From Rhodospirillaceae bacterium (GTDB taxonomy: Bacteria > Pseudomonadota > Alphaproteobacteria > SP197), in contig PBNE01000006.1 of assembly GCA_002722885.1 (NCBI GenBank), positions 418,695 through 482,694 on the forward strand: a stretch of DNA of 64,000 nt, in the 5' to 3' direction. This document shows positions 9,906 to 19,776 of this stretch, one piece after another. Position 1 is the first letter of the stretch, and the number at the start of each line of letters is the position of its first letter. The position numbers and the translations under genes are program-made. A model generated the notes under the pieces. That model saw only the letters and a program-made list of their open reading frames with translations, did no database searches and was not told where the DNA came from.

Positions 9906-10226
9906 CTACATGGCGCCGTCGACCCATTCGTAGAGCTTGCTTTTGGGCAGCGCGCCGACCTTGACCGCGGCAACCTCGCCGGCCTTGAACATCATGATCG
10001 TAGGGATGCCACGCACGCCGTACTTCGAGGGGGTACCAGGATTCTCGTCGATGTTGACCTTCACGACCTGGACCTTTTCGCCGTACTCCTGGGCGAGGTC
10101 TTCGAGCGCCGGTGCGATCTGCTTGCAGGGGCCACACCACTCGGCCCAGAAGTCGACCAAGACTGGGCCGTCGGCCTTCAGGACATCCTGTTCAAACGAA
10201 TCATCTGTGACGTGCTGAATGCTCAT
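9906..10226 (-). CDS. trxA: Thioredoxin
   Basis: A 106-residue classical thioredoxin with the redox pair in WAEWCGPCK at about residues 28-36 and the cis-proline in RGIPTIMMF. It reduces cytosolic protein disulfides with electrons from thioredoxin reductase. The frame is open 13 codons further upstream; the ATG at 10226 ([11 protein letters not shown]) gives the normal thioredoxin N-terminus. It follows the addB-addA frame by about 90 bp on the same strand, the usual alphaproteobacterial order. Confidence 0.95.
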   Translation of the reverse strand: MSIQHVTDDSFEQDVLKADGPVLVDFWAEWCGPCKQIAPALEDLAQEYGEKVQVVKVNIDENPGTPSKYGVRGIPTIMMFKAGEVAAVKVGALPKSKLYEWVDGAM

Positions 10227-10316
10227 GGTTCTCGGGTCTCCACCTGGTTGTCCGTCGCTGCGCAATCATTCCGGCGCGACAGAGAGTGCCGTATTTAGGA
10301 AGCTCACCCCGGAGCG

Positions 10317-13300
10317 TCAAGAAGCGTTACCGCCGTGCATGTCTGGCCTGTGGGTATCGAGGAGAACATTCGGGATGGCTACTAGATAGGGTATGTCAGT
10401 CCATAGTAGGGCGCAAGTTACAGCTCGTTCGGGGTAAATCGCCTGCAGCACTTCGCGGTATGCAGCAAGTTGCCTTAGATAGGCGATCGGCGTCTGTTCG
10501 ACGCTCTCGGGCATGATCCTTCCGGTCTTGTAGTCGACGATCGTCACGGCATCGTCGGTGATTACCAGGCGGTCGATCTGTCCTGCGACGACGGTATCGC
10601 CCACGGCGCCCGAGACTGAAACCTCAGCGCGGCTACCCGGTGCAAACAGGACGTTGAACTGCGGGTCGTCAAGGATGTCCAGGACGCTGTGTACGAGTTC
10701 ATCGCGTTCACCGGGCGGCCAGTCACGGGTATGGAGCGCGATAAGGCCTGCTGCGGCGTCGGCGCGATCTTTCGACGGGCATCCGGGGAGCAATTCGAGC
10801 AAACGGTGAACCAAGCGGCCCCGCCGCATGGCGGCTTCCGCGGCATCACCCTGGAGGGGCGAGCGCGGTTTCGGCTCCTTGCCGCCTAGTTTTGATGGAC
10901 TGATGGGCCTGTCGATCGACCGTTCCGGTGCCATTGGAACATGGACTGCGTTGTTGATCGACACCACGGCCAACGAGGCATCGTCATCGTGATCGGGGGG
11001 GAGTACCTCACGGCTCTGCTCACAAGAAAGGCGCAGAGTCTGGCCGTCCCAGGCCTCGCCCGAGGGGACACCGTCTTCGGGATGCTCAATATCGACGAGC
11101 GGCGCCAAGGCGTTATGGATCATGCCGAACCATGTGCCTTCGGTCTTGGCTGAGGAGGATGCACAACCACAGACATAGAGACGGTCACTCGCCCGTGTCA
11201 TCGCGACGTAAAGAAGCCGCCGCTCTTCTTCTGCGGATCGTTCAGAACGTTGATCGATCAGCCGCTGGCTCCAGCGGTCGCGTTCACCGTCGCTGCCTGC
11301 CCAAAGGGGAAGGTCGGTCTGATCGTCCCAGAGAATGGCGGGCCGGCGTCCCGGTTTGGTCAACTCGTCGATCAGAAACACGACTGGGGCCTGCAATCCC
11401 TTGGCGCCGTGAACAGTCATGATACGCACGGCGTCGCCAACACCTTCTGCCTCGCGCTTGACCTCCGATGTCCCGCTTCCCAACCACCAGATAAAGCCTT
11501 GCAGAGAAGGCGGGTGATCGCGTTCGAAGGACAGCGCCAAACTGAGGAACTCATCAAGTGGGTCTTGTGCCTCGAGGCCCAGCCGGCCGATCAGGGCCTT
11601 ACGACCGTTGTAGCCCGCACTGGTCGCCGCCTTCGATGTCAAAACAGTATCGAAGAACTCGAAAGGCGCGAGGTAGTCGACCTGCGCCATTAGACCTTCC
11701 AGCCAACTCGCGGCCCGGTCGAATGCCTCATTGGTATGCCGTTGATCCCGAAGGCTGTGCCAGAGGGGTGTAGGACGATGCCCCCGATCCGGGCGCTCCC
11801 AGGCGAGATTGAAGAGTTGCGTGTCGTCCAGGCCAATCAGAGGACCCTTCAGCACCGCCGCCAGGGCCATGTCGTCCTCGGGCAGCAGGCAAGTGCGCCC
11901 CAGTACCAACAGGTCGCGTACCACGATCTCACCGGTCAGATCCATGCGATCAACCCCGGCCACAGCGACACCGGCGCGCCGGAGTTCGCGCACAAGAGAG
12001 GCGACAATCTCGCTTCTGCGCCGCACCAGAATCAGAACGTCACCTGCTCGGATCGTGTCGCCCCTGGACGACAGGATGTCTCCGGGGCCGTCATCGTCGC
12101 CTGTCATGGCAGCGATCCGTTCGGCTATCGTACCGGCCAGCGTGGCAAAGCGGTTTGTGCGGGGCGTTTCTTGCAGACAGGCCGTCCAGGGGTCGCCCGG
12201 CGTGGTCGCGGCCTCGCGCAGCAATGGCCAGACCTCGACGAGACCACCGTCGTACTCGCGGAAAGCGCTATGACGGATGGGTTCATCTGCAAACGTGACG
12301 CCTTGTGCTGCGGTAGGATCGGCAAAAACCGCATCGACGGCGTCCAGAACGGCGGAAACTGACCGATAGGAGAGATCCAGGTTCGCCGAGAACCATTCGG
12401 GTTCCGGGACGGTCTGTCGAAGATGACTGCGAACCTGCTGCAGGGCCTCCAGGTCCGCGCCTTGAAAGCTGAAGATCGACTGTTTTTCGTCACCCACAAC
12501 AAAGAGCGTCCGCTGTTCTTCTCTGACACCTTCACCGGCGAAGAACTCGTTGATCAGAGTCAGCACCACTTCCCATTGTCCCGGATTGGTGTCTTGTGCT
12601 TCGTCGACCAGAACGTGGTCAATCCCTCCATCCAGTTTGAACAGCACCCAGGGTGCCATGCTGCTTTCGGTCAGGAGAGCGCGTGTCCTGTCAATCAGGT
12701 CGCCATAGTCCAACACAGCCTTGTCCTGTTTGCGCCTTCGGAAGTCGGCCAGGATGGTGTGACCCAGCACAACCACGGCCCATGTCCGCCGATAGGCCGC
12801 AAGGGCATGGCGAGTTTCCTGAATCGCGAGGAGGCGCTCCTGCTCTCTGCTGAGGACGTCGAGGATCCAGGGCTGCGCGTCGGAAACCCCCTTTGTGGCC
12901 AACTTCTTCCGAGGCTTGTTCTTGCCCGTCAGAAACGCCGAACGGTAGGTTTCGTAGACATCAGCGCGCTGTTCTGGAGTTGCTTCCAGGAAGATTGTGA
13001 TCTTGCGGCTGCGGGTCACGTCGGTGGCGGCGCCATCCAGCAGCGCTTCTGCGGCACGGGATAGTCCTGTGTGGTCGAAGGCTCCGTCCCGGCTGGCGCG
13101 CGACAGCAGATCGATGTCTGTTGATGCCGGGTCGGCATCAAGCGCTAGAGCCAGGGCATTCAGGAGGCGATCCATCGATCCCGCCTTGGCGAGTATGCGG
13201 TCGAGGTGGTCAGCGTTTGCGCAGACTTCGTCTATCAGTTCTCCGGCGCGAGCTTCGCCGGCTTTCAGAATGAGGTGATGCAGCGCATCGTGCAGATCTG

Positions 13301-16300
13301 TCGCTTCGCTCCGGGCTATCCGACCGATGACGCTGTCACGGGCCTCACGAAGCAACTCGCTGCGATCACGATCTTCAATCAGCCCGAAGTGAGGGGCGAC
13401 GCCGGCCTCAAGAGGAAACCGGCCCAGAAGCGACTGGCAGAAGCTGTGGATTGTGGTGATCTGCAGACCGCCGGGGGCGTCGAGAACCGTGGCAAAGAGG
13501 CGCCGTGCCTGTCTGCTTTGCTCCTCCGTCGGTTTCTCGCCTGTGAGCGCCAGAAGATCGGCTTCCAGATCGGTCTCGCTCAGAGCGACCCAACCGGCCA
13601 GCTCACCGCGGATACGATTGGCCATCTCGGCGGCTGCTGCCCGTGTGAAGGTCAGACAGAGAATGCGTGAAGCGGGCGTTCCGCCAAGCAACAAGCGCAG
13701 GACACGGTCGGTCAGGACCTTGGTCTTGCCCGTGCCTGCTGACGCAGCAACCCAGACGGTCCGCCGCGGATCCGACATTGCCTGTTGCAGGTCATTGGCG
13801 GATCTGGGGCGGGGCGTCCTGCGTGGCGGTGCGGTGCCATACAACACGTCGTCCAGTAGAGTGCGCCAACCAAGCCGCCACTCGTTGGTCCTCGCGACAT
13901 CGGTGTAACGGTCGAAGCGACCAATCTCCTCGCCTGAAGGATGGTCAAGGTAGGCTGTATCGGGATCGGCGAAGGCCGAGGCCAAGCGTTTAAGCCCATC
14001 GACCGCCTCCTGCCCGATGCTGCTTGCGTCGTCGTTGATCGGCAGAATGGCAGCCGGTGGGTCTCCCCCGCTCAGACTCCAGAACTCCAACCCTGAGACA
14101 GACCGTTCGCCGACATCGTTGAAGCCACCGCGTTCCACCATGGCAGCCTCCAACGGAAGCTGCGGGGCTTTGCCTGACGTCACGGCCTTCTTGGGAGGGA
14201 CCCGTCCGGTCTTGTAGTCGATGAGGCTGACACTGCCGTCTTGCCGCTGCTCGAGTCTGTCGGCTTTGGCCGACACCGTGAACGTGTTCGTGCCATCGAG
14301 TGGGATGATAAGGTTGCCTCGGGCCTCGGCAACCACGGATTCGAGATCCCTGCGTCGCCTTTTCTCTTCCGCAACAAACCACGCTGCCACCCTTTCGAAA
14401 CGACGCCACCAGAAGGTGGTCACAGAGGGGCGCTCCAGCATCGGACCTAGTATCGACCGACCGATTTCCAGAAGTTCGTCCTCGGCCTTCTCGGGCAGGT
14501 CAACCGGATGGCGCTTGACGAAGGCTTCCAGTGCCGCGTGGATGAAACTGCCGCGCGTCGCGGCATCAGCATCTTCATCGAGGTCATCGAGTGGTTTCAG
14601 GCGCAGGATGTGTTCTGCATAGGTCGCGTAGGGGTCACGTTGCCAGGTTTCAATTTGCGTCACGGACAACCGCCCGGGCCGCGCCTCAAGTGGCGGACGG
14701 GGTGTGGGCGCGAGAACCGGCTCCACGGCCGGTGGTCGATCCAGTGTTGCCTGCCAGCGACGCCACACCGTCGCGTCGGTCAGGGGCCCCTGGCCCAATC
14801 CATGAACATCGAGCAGGGTCTGGAGGCGCACCAGCCAGCGCGCCGGTACGGTAGGAGCGCCGTCAGCCCTTTCGGCATGCAGGATCATCACGGATGCACC
14901 GCAGGCCGCCTGGACAAAATCATGCGCTGCGAGACCGATCCGTTGTTCCGGTGTTGCCAGCCCGAACTGCGCACGCATCGGCCGGCTCATCCACGGATCG
15001 CCCGGTGGCTCGGGTGGCCAGTTTCCTTCCACCAGCCCCGCCAGGATCAAGCAATCGGCATGTTGCATGCGGGCCTCGAGCGGCCCCCAGATGAACGCTC
15101 GGGGGTGTTGTCCGAATTTCGGTCGCACGGCCCGTGACGCCAACAGGGTTTCGAGCAGCGCGGGATAGGATCCGGGATCGACGACTCCCATCGCCTCGGC
15201 ATCAGCCAACAGCTCTGCAACGAAACTCTGAAGCGCTTCGCCGTCGTCGTGTTGCCAGATTGACCCTTCGGTAACATCGGGTGGCTCTGCAAGAGCCTCA
15301 AGAGCAGCGACATGGGCCGTCACGATCTTGCTCAGTGGAATCCTTCCGCTTTGCAGGAGCTCGTCGAATGGGACAACGGCCACTTCAAGATCATTGATCA
15401 GGCAAAGAAGGTCCTCGCAGCCGCTGTTTTCGCTCAGCGTGGATCGCAGACCGCGCAGGCCAGTTGCGGGCCGAGGGCCGCGCAACGCTGAGATTTCCAG
15501 ACGACGCGCCAACGACCGAACCTCTGCCGCTTCCCGTCGAAGGCGCAGAAACGGGTGTTTGAGCAGGGCAAGGAGTGGAATTGGTGCCCAACGATGGTGT
15601 GCGGCTTGTGCAACCAGACGCAGGAATGTTCCTGCCGGCGTGGTGCCTAGTGGTTCACCTGCCGAGTCATCAACATCGATCGACCAGCGCTTCAGGTCGG
15701 CGGCCACACGCCGGGCGAGGTCGCGATCTCGGGTCACCAAGGCAACCGTGCGGCCCGGTTCCTCCAGTTCAAGGCGCATGCGCAACGAAGCCACCTGGGC
15801 CTCTTCGCGGGGATTGCCGCACGGCGCGATATGCAGGCCGTCGAGCGCTCGCGGATCGACTGTAAGGTCAGTTAGCCGCACCTCTGCGTCGGCCGGCAGC
15901 AGGGCTTGGCTCATCAAAGAGTGACGGCTTGGATTGCCACAGGAAAAATCCTTGTCGTCGCCAATTGGCCAGAGCTCGACCTGATCTCGCGATGTCTCAA
16001 GCGTCTCCAGCAGAGCCCTCAGAGCGTGCTGGGGATGACTGTCGTCGATGCGCTCCCAGGCATCTGAGTCCATCACTTGATCGAGACCGGGCAGAACCAC
16101 CATGCCCTGCGGCAGCTTGGCCACGCGTGCCAGGAGACGTGCAGTCGCGGGAATGGTGCCCGTCGAGCCGGCCGCAATCACGGGGCCCTGTGGTGGCGTG
16201 TCTGCCCAGATGGCCCCCAGCCGATCGAGCAACAGGCGTCGCCGGACAGCCGGATCAACCCGGCCTTCGTTTCCAAGCTGTTGTTTCCAGCCCTCCGTCA

Positions 16301-16805
16301 GGGTTGTGAGAAATCGGAGTGTGATCTGCCAGTGCTCGGAAAGCCGTTCTTCGCTGACAAGAGTGCTGAGTTTGGTGAAATCGGCCTCTGCGGTTTCCAC
16401 CTCGTCGATGAACGAAGCGAGCGCTGCCGCGAGTTGTGTGGCCTGTTCGTCGTTCGCCACCCCGAATTGGGTATTGCTCCGAATTCGGTTGGCCAGGATA
16501 AGCTGGCGCCTAAGCGGTGTGATGGCCGGTGGGACCGCGGTGTCTGCAAGGTGATTGCCGGTGACCGCGACGGTCAGCTCATCTTCGTCGACATCGCCAA
16601 GGGCGCGGACGTCGGGTTGAATCAACGAACGCCCGCCGGATTGACGCAGAAAAGCTTCGCTCAGGCTGCGAATGGCACGGCGGGTGGGTACCAGAATCAG
16701 AACGTCGGCCAGGCGTTCCGGCGGGCCACCAAACTGGTCGATCACAGTCGCGGCGATAGCATCGACGAAGGAGGTTCCGGCAGGAACGGTGAAGACGCCC
16801 CTCAT
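10317..16805 (-). CDS. addBA: Double-strand break repair helicase-nuclease, AddB-AddA in one frame
   Basis: One uninterrupted frame of 2162 residues. Residues 1 to about 1000 match alphaproteobacterial AddB: an N-terminal nucleotidyl-loop region (LVPTRRAIRSLSEAF) and a C-terminal RecB-like nuclease domain with LIDYKTGRVPPK. From about 1000 on it matches AddA: Walker A ASAGTGKT near 1021-1028, LTFTRAAAAEM, the DEAQDTNPGQWE helicase motif, VVGDEKQSIFSFQGAD, TVHGAKGLQAPVV, and a C-terminal nuclease motif IVDYKTGRI. AddAB resects double-strand breaks for RecA. These are normally two adjacent genes; here no stop separates them and the linker is only about 15 residues. Start at 16805 overlaps the murU stop as ATGA. 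A separate AddA could still begin at an internal ATG at 13778. Confidence 0.9.
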   Translation of the reverse strand: MRGVFTVPAGTSFVDAIAATVIDQFGGPPERLADVLILVPTRRAIRSLSEAFLRQSGGRSLIQPDVRALGDVDEDELTVAVTGNHLADTAVPPAITPLRRQLILANRIRSNTQFGVANDEQATQLAAALASFIDEVETAEADFTKLSTLVSEERLSEHWQITLRFLTTLTEGWKQQLGNEGRVDPAVRRRLLLDRLGAIWADTPPQGPVIAAGSTGTIPATARLLARVAKLPQGMVVLPGLDQVMDSDAWERIDDSHPQHALRALLETLETSRDQVELWPIGDDKDFSCGNPSRHSLMSQALLPADAEVRLTDLTVDPRALDGLHIAPCGNPREEAQVASLRMRLELEEPGRTVALVTRDRDLARRVAADLKRWSIDVDDSAGEPLGTTPAGTFLRLVAQAAHHRWAPIPLLALLKHPFLRLRREAAEVRSLARRLEISALRGPRPATGLRGLRSTLSENSGCEDLLCLINDLEVAVVPFDELLQSGRIPLSKIVTAHVAALEALAEPPDVTEGSIWQHDDGEALQSFVAELLADAEAMGVVDPGSYPALLETLLASRAVRPKFGQHPRAFIWGPLEARMQHADCLILAGLVEGNWPPEPPGDPWMSRPMRAQFGLATPEQRIGLAAHDFVQAACGASVMILHAERADGAPTVPARWLVRLQTLLDVHGLGQGPLTDATVWRRWQATLDRPPAVEPVLAPTPRPPLEARPGRLSVTQIETWQRDPYATYAEHILRLKPLDDLDEDADAATRGSFIHAALEAFVKRHPVDLPEKAEDELLEIGRSILGPMLERPSVTTFWWRRFERVAAWFVAEEKRRRRDLESVVAEARGNLIIPLDGTNTFTVSAKADRLEQRQDGSVSLIDYKTGRVPPKKAVTSGKAPQLPLEAAMVERGGFNDVGERSVSGLEFWSLSGGDPPAAILPINDDASSIGQEAVDGLKRLASAFADPDTAYLDHPSGEEIGRFDRYTDVARTNEWRLGWRTLLDDVLYGTAPPRRTPRPRSANDLQQAMSDPRRTVWVAASAGTGKTKVLTDRVLRLLLGGTPASRILCLTFTRAAAAEMANRIRGELAGWVALSETDLEADLLALTGEKPTEEQSRQARRLFATVLDAPGGLQITTIHSFCQSLLGRFPLEAGVAPHFGLIEDRDRSELLREARDSVIGRIARSEATDLHDALHHLILKAGEARAGELIDEVCANADHLDRILAKAGSMDRLLNALALALDADPASTDIDLLSRASRDGAFDHTGLSRAAEALLDGAATDVTRSRKITIFLEATPEQRADVYETYRSAFLTGKNKPRKKLATKGVSDAQPWILDVLSREQERLLAIQETRHALAAYRRTWAVVVLGHTILADFRRRKQDKAVLDYGDLIDRTRALLTESSMAPWVLFKLDGGIDHVLVDEAQDTNPGQWEVVLTLINEFFAGEGVREEQRTLFVVGDEKQSIFSFQGADLEALQQVRSHLRQTVPEPEWFSANLDLSYRSVSAVLDAVDAVFADPTAAQGVTFADEPIRHSAFREYDGGLVEVWPLLREAATTPGDPWTACLQETPRTNRFATLAGTIAERIAAMTGDDDGPGDILSSRGDTIRAGDVLILVRRRSEIVASLVRELRRAGVAVAGVDRMDLTGEIVVRDLLVLGRTCLLPEDDMALAAVLKGPLIGLDDTQLFNLAWERPDRGHRPTPLWHSLRDQRHTNEAFDRAASWLEGLMAQVDYLAPFEFFDTVLTSKAATSAGYNGRKALIGRLGLEAQDPLDEFLSLALSFERDHPPSLQGFIWWLGSGTSEVKREAEGVGDAVRIMTVHGAKGLQAPVVFLIDELTKPGRRPAILWDDQTDLPLWAGSDGERDRWSQRLIDQRSERSAEEERRLLYVAMTRASDRLYVCGCASSSAKTEGTWFGMIHNALAPLVDIEHPEDGVPSGEAWDGQTLRLSCEQSREVLPPDHDDDASLAVVSINNAVHVPMAPERSIDRPISPSKLGGKEPKPRSPLQGDAAEAAMRRGRLVHRLLELLPGCPSKDRADAAAGLIALHTRDWPPGERDELVHSVLDILDDPQFNVLFAPGSRAEVSVSGAVGDTVVAGQIDRLVITDDAVTIVDYKTGRIMPESVEQTPIAYLRQLAAYREVLQAIYPERAVTCALLWTDIPYLVAIPNVLLDTHRPDMHGGNAS

Positions 16806-17509
16806 GGCTGCTGTTTCAGCAATTGCTCGGCGCGTGCGACATTCTCGGGTCGGTCGACCGTGCACCAGCCTCCCGTGTGCTCGACGCCGAACAGGCGGTC
16901 GGCGGCCAGCGCGCGGTCCCACAACAGGTTGAAGGAAAATGGGCCGTCTGGTGCATCAGCGAAGAGACGTGGATGGACGATCTGGATGCTGGCGTAGACA
17001 AATGGCGCCATGCTGACGTTGCCTCTGCGCCGCAGGCGCCCGTCCGAAGCCCGGAAGAAGTCGCCCTTTCCCTTGAATCCGCCGGCTTTGTCACGGGGTA
17101 CGAGCAAAAGCAGGGCATCCATCGCCGTGGCGTCCCAGGCGTCTTCGAGACTTGAGAGCGCCGGGGTTTGCGCCTCCGTCAGGATCACGTCACCGGCGAC
17201 AACAAAGAACGGATCTCTGCCAAGAGAGGGCAGTGCGTGCCGCACACCGCCACCGGTATCCAGAAGCGTCGTCTCATGGGACAGCACAATGGGCGGGGTG
17301 CTCCGCTGCGCCACGGCCTGGGTGATCTGATCGGCGAGATGCCACGTGTTCACCACGACTCGATTACAACCGCTCAGGCGGTCGAGCATGCGATCCAGCA
17401 TCGAGCGGCCTGCAATCTCAATCAAAGGCTTGGGTGTATGGTCCGATAAGGGCCGCATGCGCTCGCCCCGCCCGGCGGCCAGCACCATGGCATGGTTGAT
17501 GCCGCTCAT
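16802..17509 (-). CDS. murU: Sugar-1-phosphate nucleotidyltransferase, probable N-acetylmuramate-1-phosphate uridylyltransferase
   Basis: A 235-residue nucleotidyltransferase with the signature LAAGRGERMRPLSDHTPKPL at residues 10-29 and a metal-binding VAGDVIL near residue 100. It could be read as a mannose-1-phosphate guanylyltransferase, but the neighbour upstream with a 4-bp overlap is an AmgK-type sugar kinase. That amgK-murU pair salvages MurNAc from cell-wall turnover to UDP-MurNAc. The role as MurU is inferred from this pairing. The start at 17509 (ATGA overlap) was chosen over an in-frame extension to 17584. Confidence 0.82.
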   Translation of the reverse strand: MSGINHAMVLAAGRGERMRPLSDHTPKPLIEIAGRSMLDRMLDRLSGCNRVVVNTWHLADQITQAVAQRSTPPIVLSHETTLLDTGGGVRHALPSLGRDPFFVVAGDVILTEAQTPALSSLEDAWDATAMDALLLLVPRDKAGGFKGKGDFFRASDGRLRRRGNVSMAPFVYASIQIVHPRLFADAPDGPFSFNLLWDRALAADRLFGVEHTGGWCTVDRPENVARAEQLLKQQP

Positions 17510-18495
17510 GCGGCCCTTGTGCGCGCTGCAGGCGGAATCCAGCGGTCGAGCCAGGCGGAGAGGGGCTCCAGGGCGGGATGACACAGATCGGTTGCAACAT
17601 GGCGCCAGACCCGCGGCATGTAGTCCTGATAGGCGGCTTTGCCATCGCGGCTCAGCAGGCGACAGAAAATACCGGCGATTTTCAGATTGCGCTGGGCACC
17701 CAGGACCGCATAGGCGGTATCGAAGTCTTCACGGCTGATGTCCGGCATCTGATCAAGGTAGTGATCGATCACTGCCGGAACTGTTGCGGGCGCGACATCG
17801 CGTCTTGCATCCTCCAGCAGCGAAACGATGTCGTAGGCCAGCGGACCGACCACAGCGTCCTGAAAGTCGAGCTGGCCAACCGATGCGGCGCCGGAGCGAT
17901 CAGGCAGCCACAAGAGATTGTCGGCGTGATAGTCACGCAGCACGACGCAATCGGGCACAGCTCGCGCCAAAGGCAGCAATTCTTCCCAAAGCCTGATGAA
18001 CTCCTTCTGACCGTCTGGGGAGAGATCAAGTCCGGCCAACGGCATGAACCAGTCGGTCAGCAGTGAAAGTTCAAAGAGAAGAAGATCGTCGTCGTAAGGC
18101 GGGATGTCGTCGGGCGTGCGTGCCTTGTGAAGCAAGGCCAGGGCATCAATTGCTGCCGAATAGAGCACCGTCTCGTCGGCGCCCTCGCACAGAACGCGGG
18201 TGAAGATCGCATCACCCAGATCTTCCAGGAGAAGAAAGCCTGTTTCGGCATCGGTGGCCAGAATCCTTGGAGCGCCCAGTCCCAGGAATGTCAGATGCCT
18301 GGCGACCCGTACAAAGGGCCGGATATCCTCTTCAGGCGGTGGTGCATCCATGAGGACAGCACGACCTTTTGGCCCCTCAAGTCTGTCGTAACGCCGGAAG
18401 GAAGCGTCTCCTGCAAGCTTCGAACGCTGTGCGTCAGCCCAGCCTGCCTGCTCCAGGAAGTGGGTGATCAGAGCCTCACGAGAGGAATCAGTCAT
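17506..18495 (-). CDS. amgK: Aminoglycoside-phosphotransferase-fold kinase, probable anomeric MurNAc/GlcNAc kinase
   Basis: A 329-residue kinase of the APH/choline kinase fold. The catalytic loop is RDYHADNLLWL near residue 190, and the metal aspartate is in QLDFQDAVVGP about twenty residues later. AmgK phosphorylates MurNAc or GlcNAc at the anomeric carbon, and MurU then adds UMP, bypassing MurA and de novo precursor synthesis (which in Pseudomonas lowers fosfomycin sensitivity). The direct overlap with the murU-like gene supports AmgK over an antibiotic-resistance kinase. In many relatives tsaE precedes it; here the upstream gene is divergent and tsaE is absent. Confidence 0.85.
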   Translation of the reverse strand: MTDSSREALITHFLEQAGWADAQRSKLAGDASFRRYDRLEGPKGRAVLMDAPPPEEDIRPFVRVARHLTFLGLGAPRILATDAETGFLLLEDLGDAIFTRVLCEGADETVLYSAAIDALALLHKARTPDDIPPYDDDLLLFELSLLTDWFMPLAGLDLSPDGQKEFIRLWEELLPLARAVPDCVVLRDYHADNLLWLPDRSGAASVGQLDFQDAVVGPLAYDIVSLLEDARRDVAPATVPAVIDHYLDQMPDISREDFDTAYAVLGAQRNLKIAGIFCRLLSRDGKAAYQDYMPRVWRHVATDLCHPALEPLSAWLDRWIPPAARTRAA

Positions 18496-18634
18496 GGCGA
18501 AGTTCTACCAAATCTCGATGATCCGACGATGGCCGGGTGTTCACGGGGGTCTCCATCGGGTAAGTCGTAACCTTCGAAGCGGCGTGTGAAAAGATCGACG
18601 CGTCCGAGGAGCGGGTGCTGACAGGGATAACTTG

Positions 18635-19654
18635 ATGGTGGCGCAACACGAGACCGATATCGTAGTGATCGGCGCGGGGCCCGTGGGCCTCTTCCAGATC
18701 TTCGAGGCAGGCATGCTGGACATGCGCTGTCATGTCGTCGACACGCTCGACGCCATTGGCGGACAGTGTACCGCGCTCTATCCCGAAAAGCCGATCTACG
18801 ACATACCCGGCTATCCCGAGATCGAGGCCGATGATCTGATTCGGCAGCTTGAGAAGCAGGCCGCTCCCTTTGAACCCGTTTTCCATCTGGACCAGCAGGT
18901 GGTCGCACTGGAGGGTGAAGCCGGGGCCATGACGGTGAGGACATCGGTAGGCACGGAGGTTGCCTGCAAGGCTGTCGTGATCGCAGCCGGCTGCGGGGCC
19001 TTCGGTCCGAACCGCCCGCCTCTGGCCGGCATCGAGGACTATGAAGGCAGCGGTTCTGTCGCCTATCTGGTGACACGCAAGGAAGAGCACAGAGGCAAAC
19101 GTGTAGTGATCGCCGGTGGTGGCGATTCGGCGCTCGACTGGGTCCTCGGCCTTCACGGCGTGGCATCGGAAATCATGGTGGTGCACCGCCGCGACCGATT
19201 TCGCGCGGCACCCGACAGCGTCAAACGCATGAACGCCCTGGTTGAGGCAGGGGAGGTCGAACTGATCGTTCCCTACCAGCTTCACGGGCTTGATGGCAGC
19301 AACGGCGAGCTGTCCGCTGTCATCGTTGTCGATCTTGATGGCAACGAGCGGCGACTTGAGGCCGATCTTCTGCTGCCGTTCTACGGCCTGCGTATGGAAC
19401 TCGGTCCGATTGCTGATTGGGGCCTCAACCTCGAGAAGAATCTGATCACGGTGGAACCTTCGACCTGCGAGACCAGCACGCCCGGAATCTATGGTGTCGG
19501 TGACATCGTGACTTATCCGGGAAAGCTGAAACTGATTCTCTCTGGTTTCTCGGAAACCGCCGTGGCGGCGCATGCCATGTACAATCTCGTCTATCCGGAC
19601 AAACCGCTGCACTTCGAGTACTCGACGACACGGGGCGTGCCGGGCGAGGAGTGA
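18635..19654 (+). CDS. Ferredoxin/flavodoxin--NADP+ reductase, thioredoxin-reductase type
   Basis: A 339-residue flavoprotein. The FAD loop VVIGAGPVGLF lies at about residues 9-19, the NADPH loop VVIAGGGDSALDW near 154-166, and the ATP-like GIYGVGDIVTYPGK near 286-299. It has no CxxC redox pair between the two, so it fits the YumC-type ferredoxin-NADP+ reductase group rather than thioredoxin reductase. It moves electrons between NADPH and ferredoxin or flavodoxin. A TTG at 18632 is also possible; ATG at 18635 is preferred. It is divergent from amgK across about 140 bp in which no clear signal is seen. Confidence 0.88.
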   Translation: MVAQHETDIVVIGAGPVGLFQIFEAGMLDMRCHVVDTLDAIGGQCTALYPEKPIYDIPGYPEIEADDLIRQLEKQAAPFEPVFHLDQQVVALEGEAGAMTVRTSVGTEVACKAVVIAAGCGAFGPNRPPLAGIEDYEGSGSVAYLVTRKEEHRGKRVVIAGGGDSALDWVLGLHGVASEIMVVHRRDRFRAAPDSVKRMNALVEAGEVELIVPYQLHGLDGSNGELSAVIVVDLDGNERRLEADLLLPFYGLRMELGPIADWGLNLEKNLITVEPSTCETSTPGIYGVGDIVTYPGKLKLILSGFSETAVAAHAMYNLVYPDKPLHFEYSTTRGVPGEE

Positions 19655-19776
19655 TCGCCCGCCGGAATTCTGCCTGATTGTTTGTTTTTGATTGCCTCCG
19701 GTCGTGCTGCGATGGGGCCTGTGACTGTGGTGTTTCGGACAAACTGCCGTCTCTGGCTCGGCGGACTGGTTGTGGT

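Noticed and set aside
13712..13999. Separate small gene at the AddB-AddA junction
   Set aside because: It is an alternative frame inside the continuous AddB-AddA coding sequence with no domain of its own.
17506..18495. Aminoglycoside resistance gene
   Set aside because: The kinase fold is shared, but the overlapping nucleotidyltransferase and chromosomal setting fit AmgK sugar salvage better.
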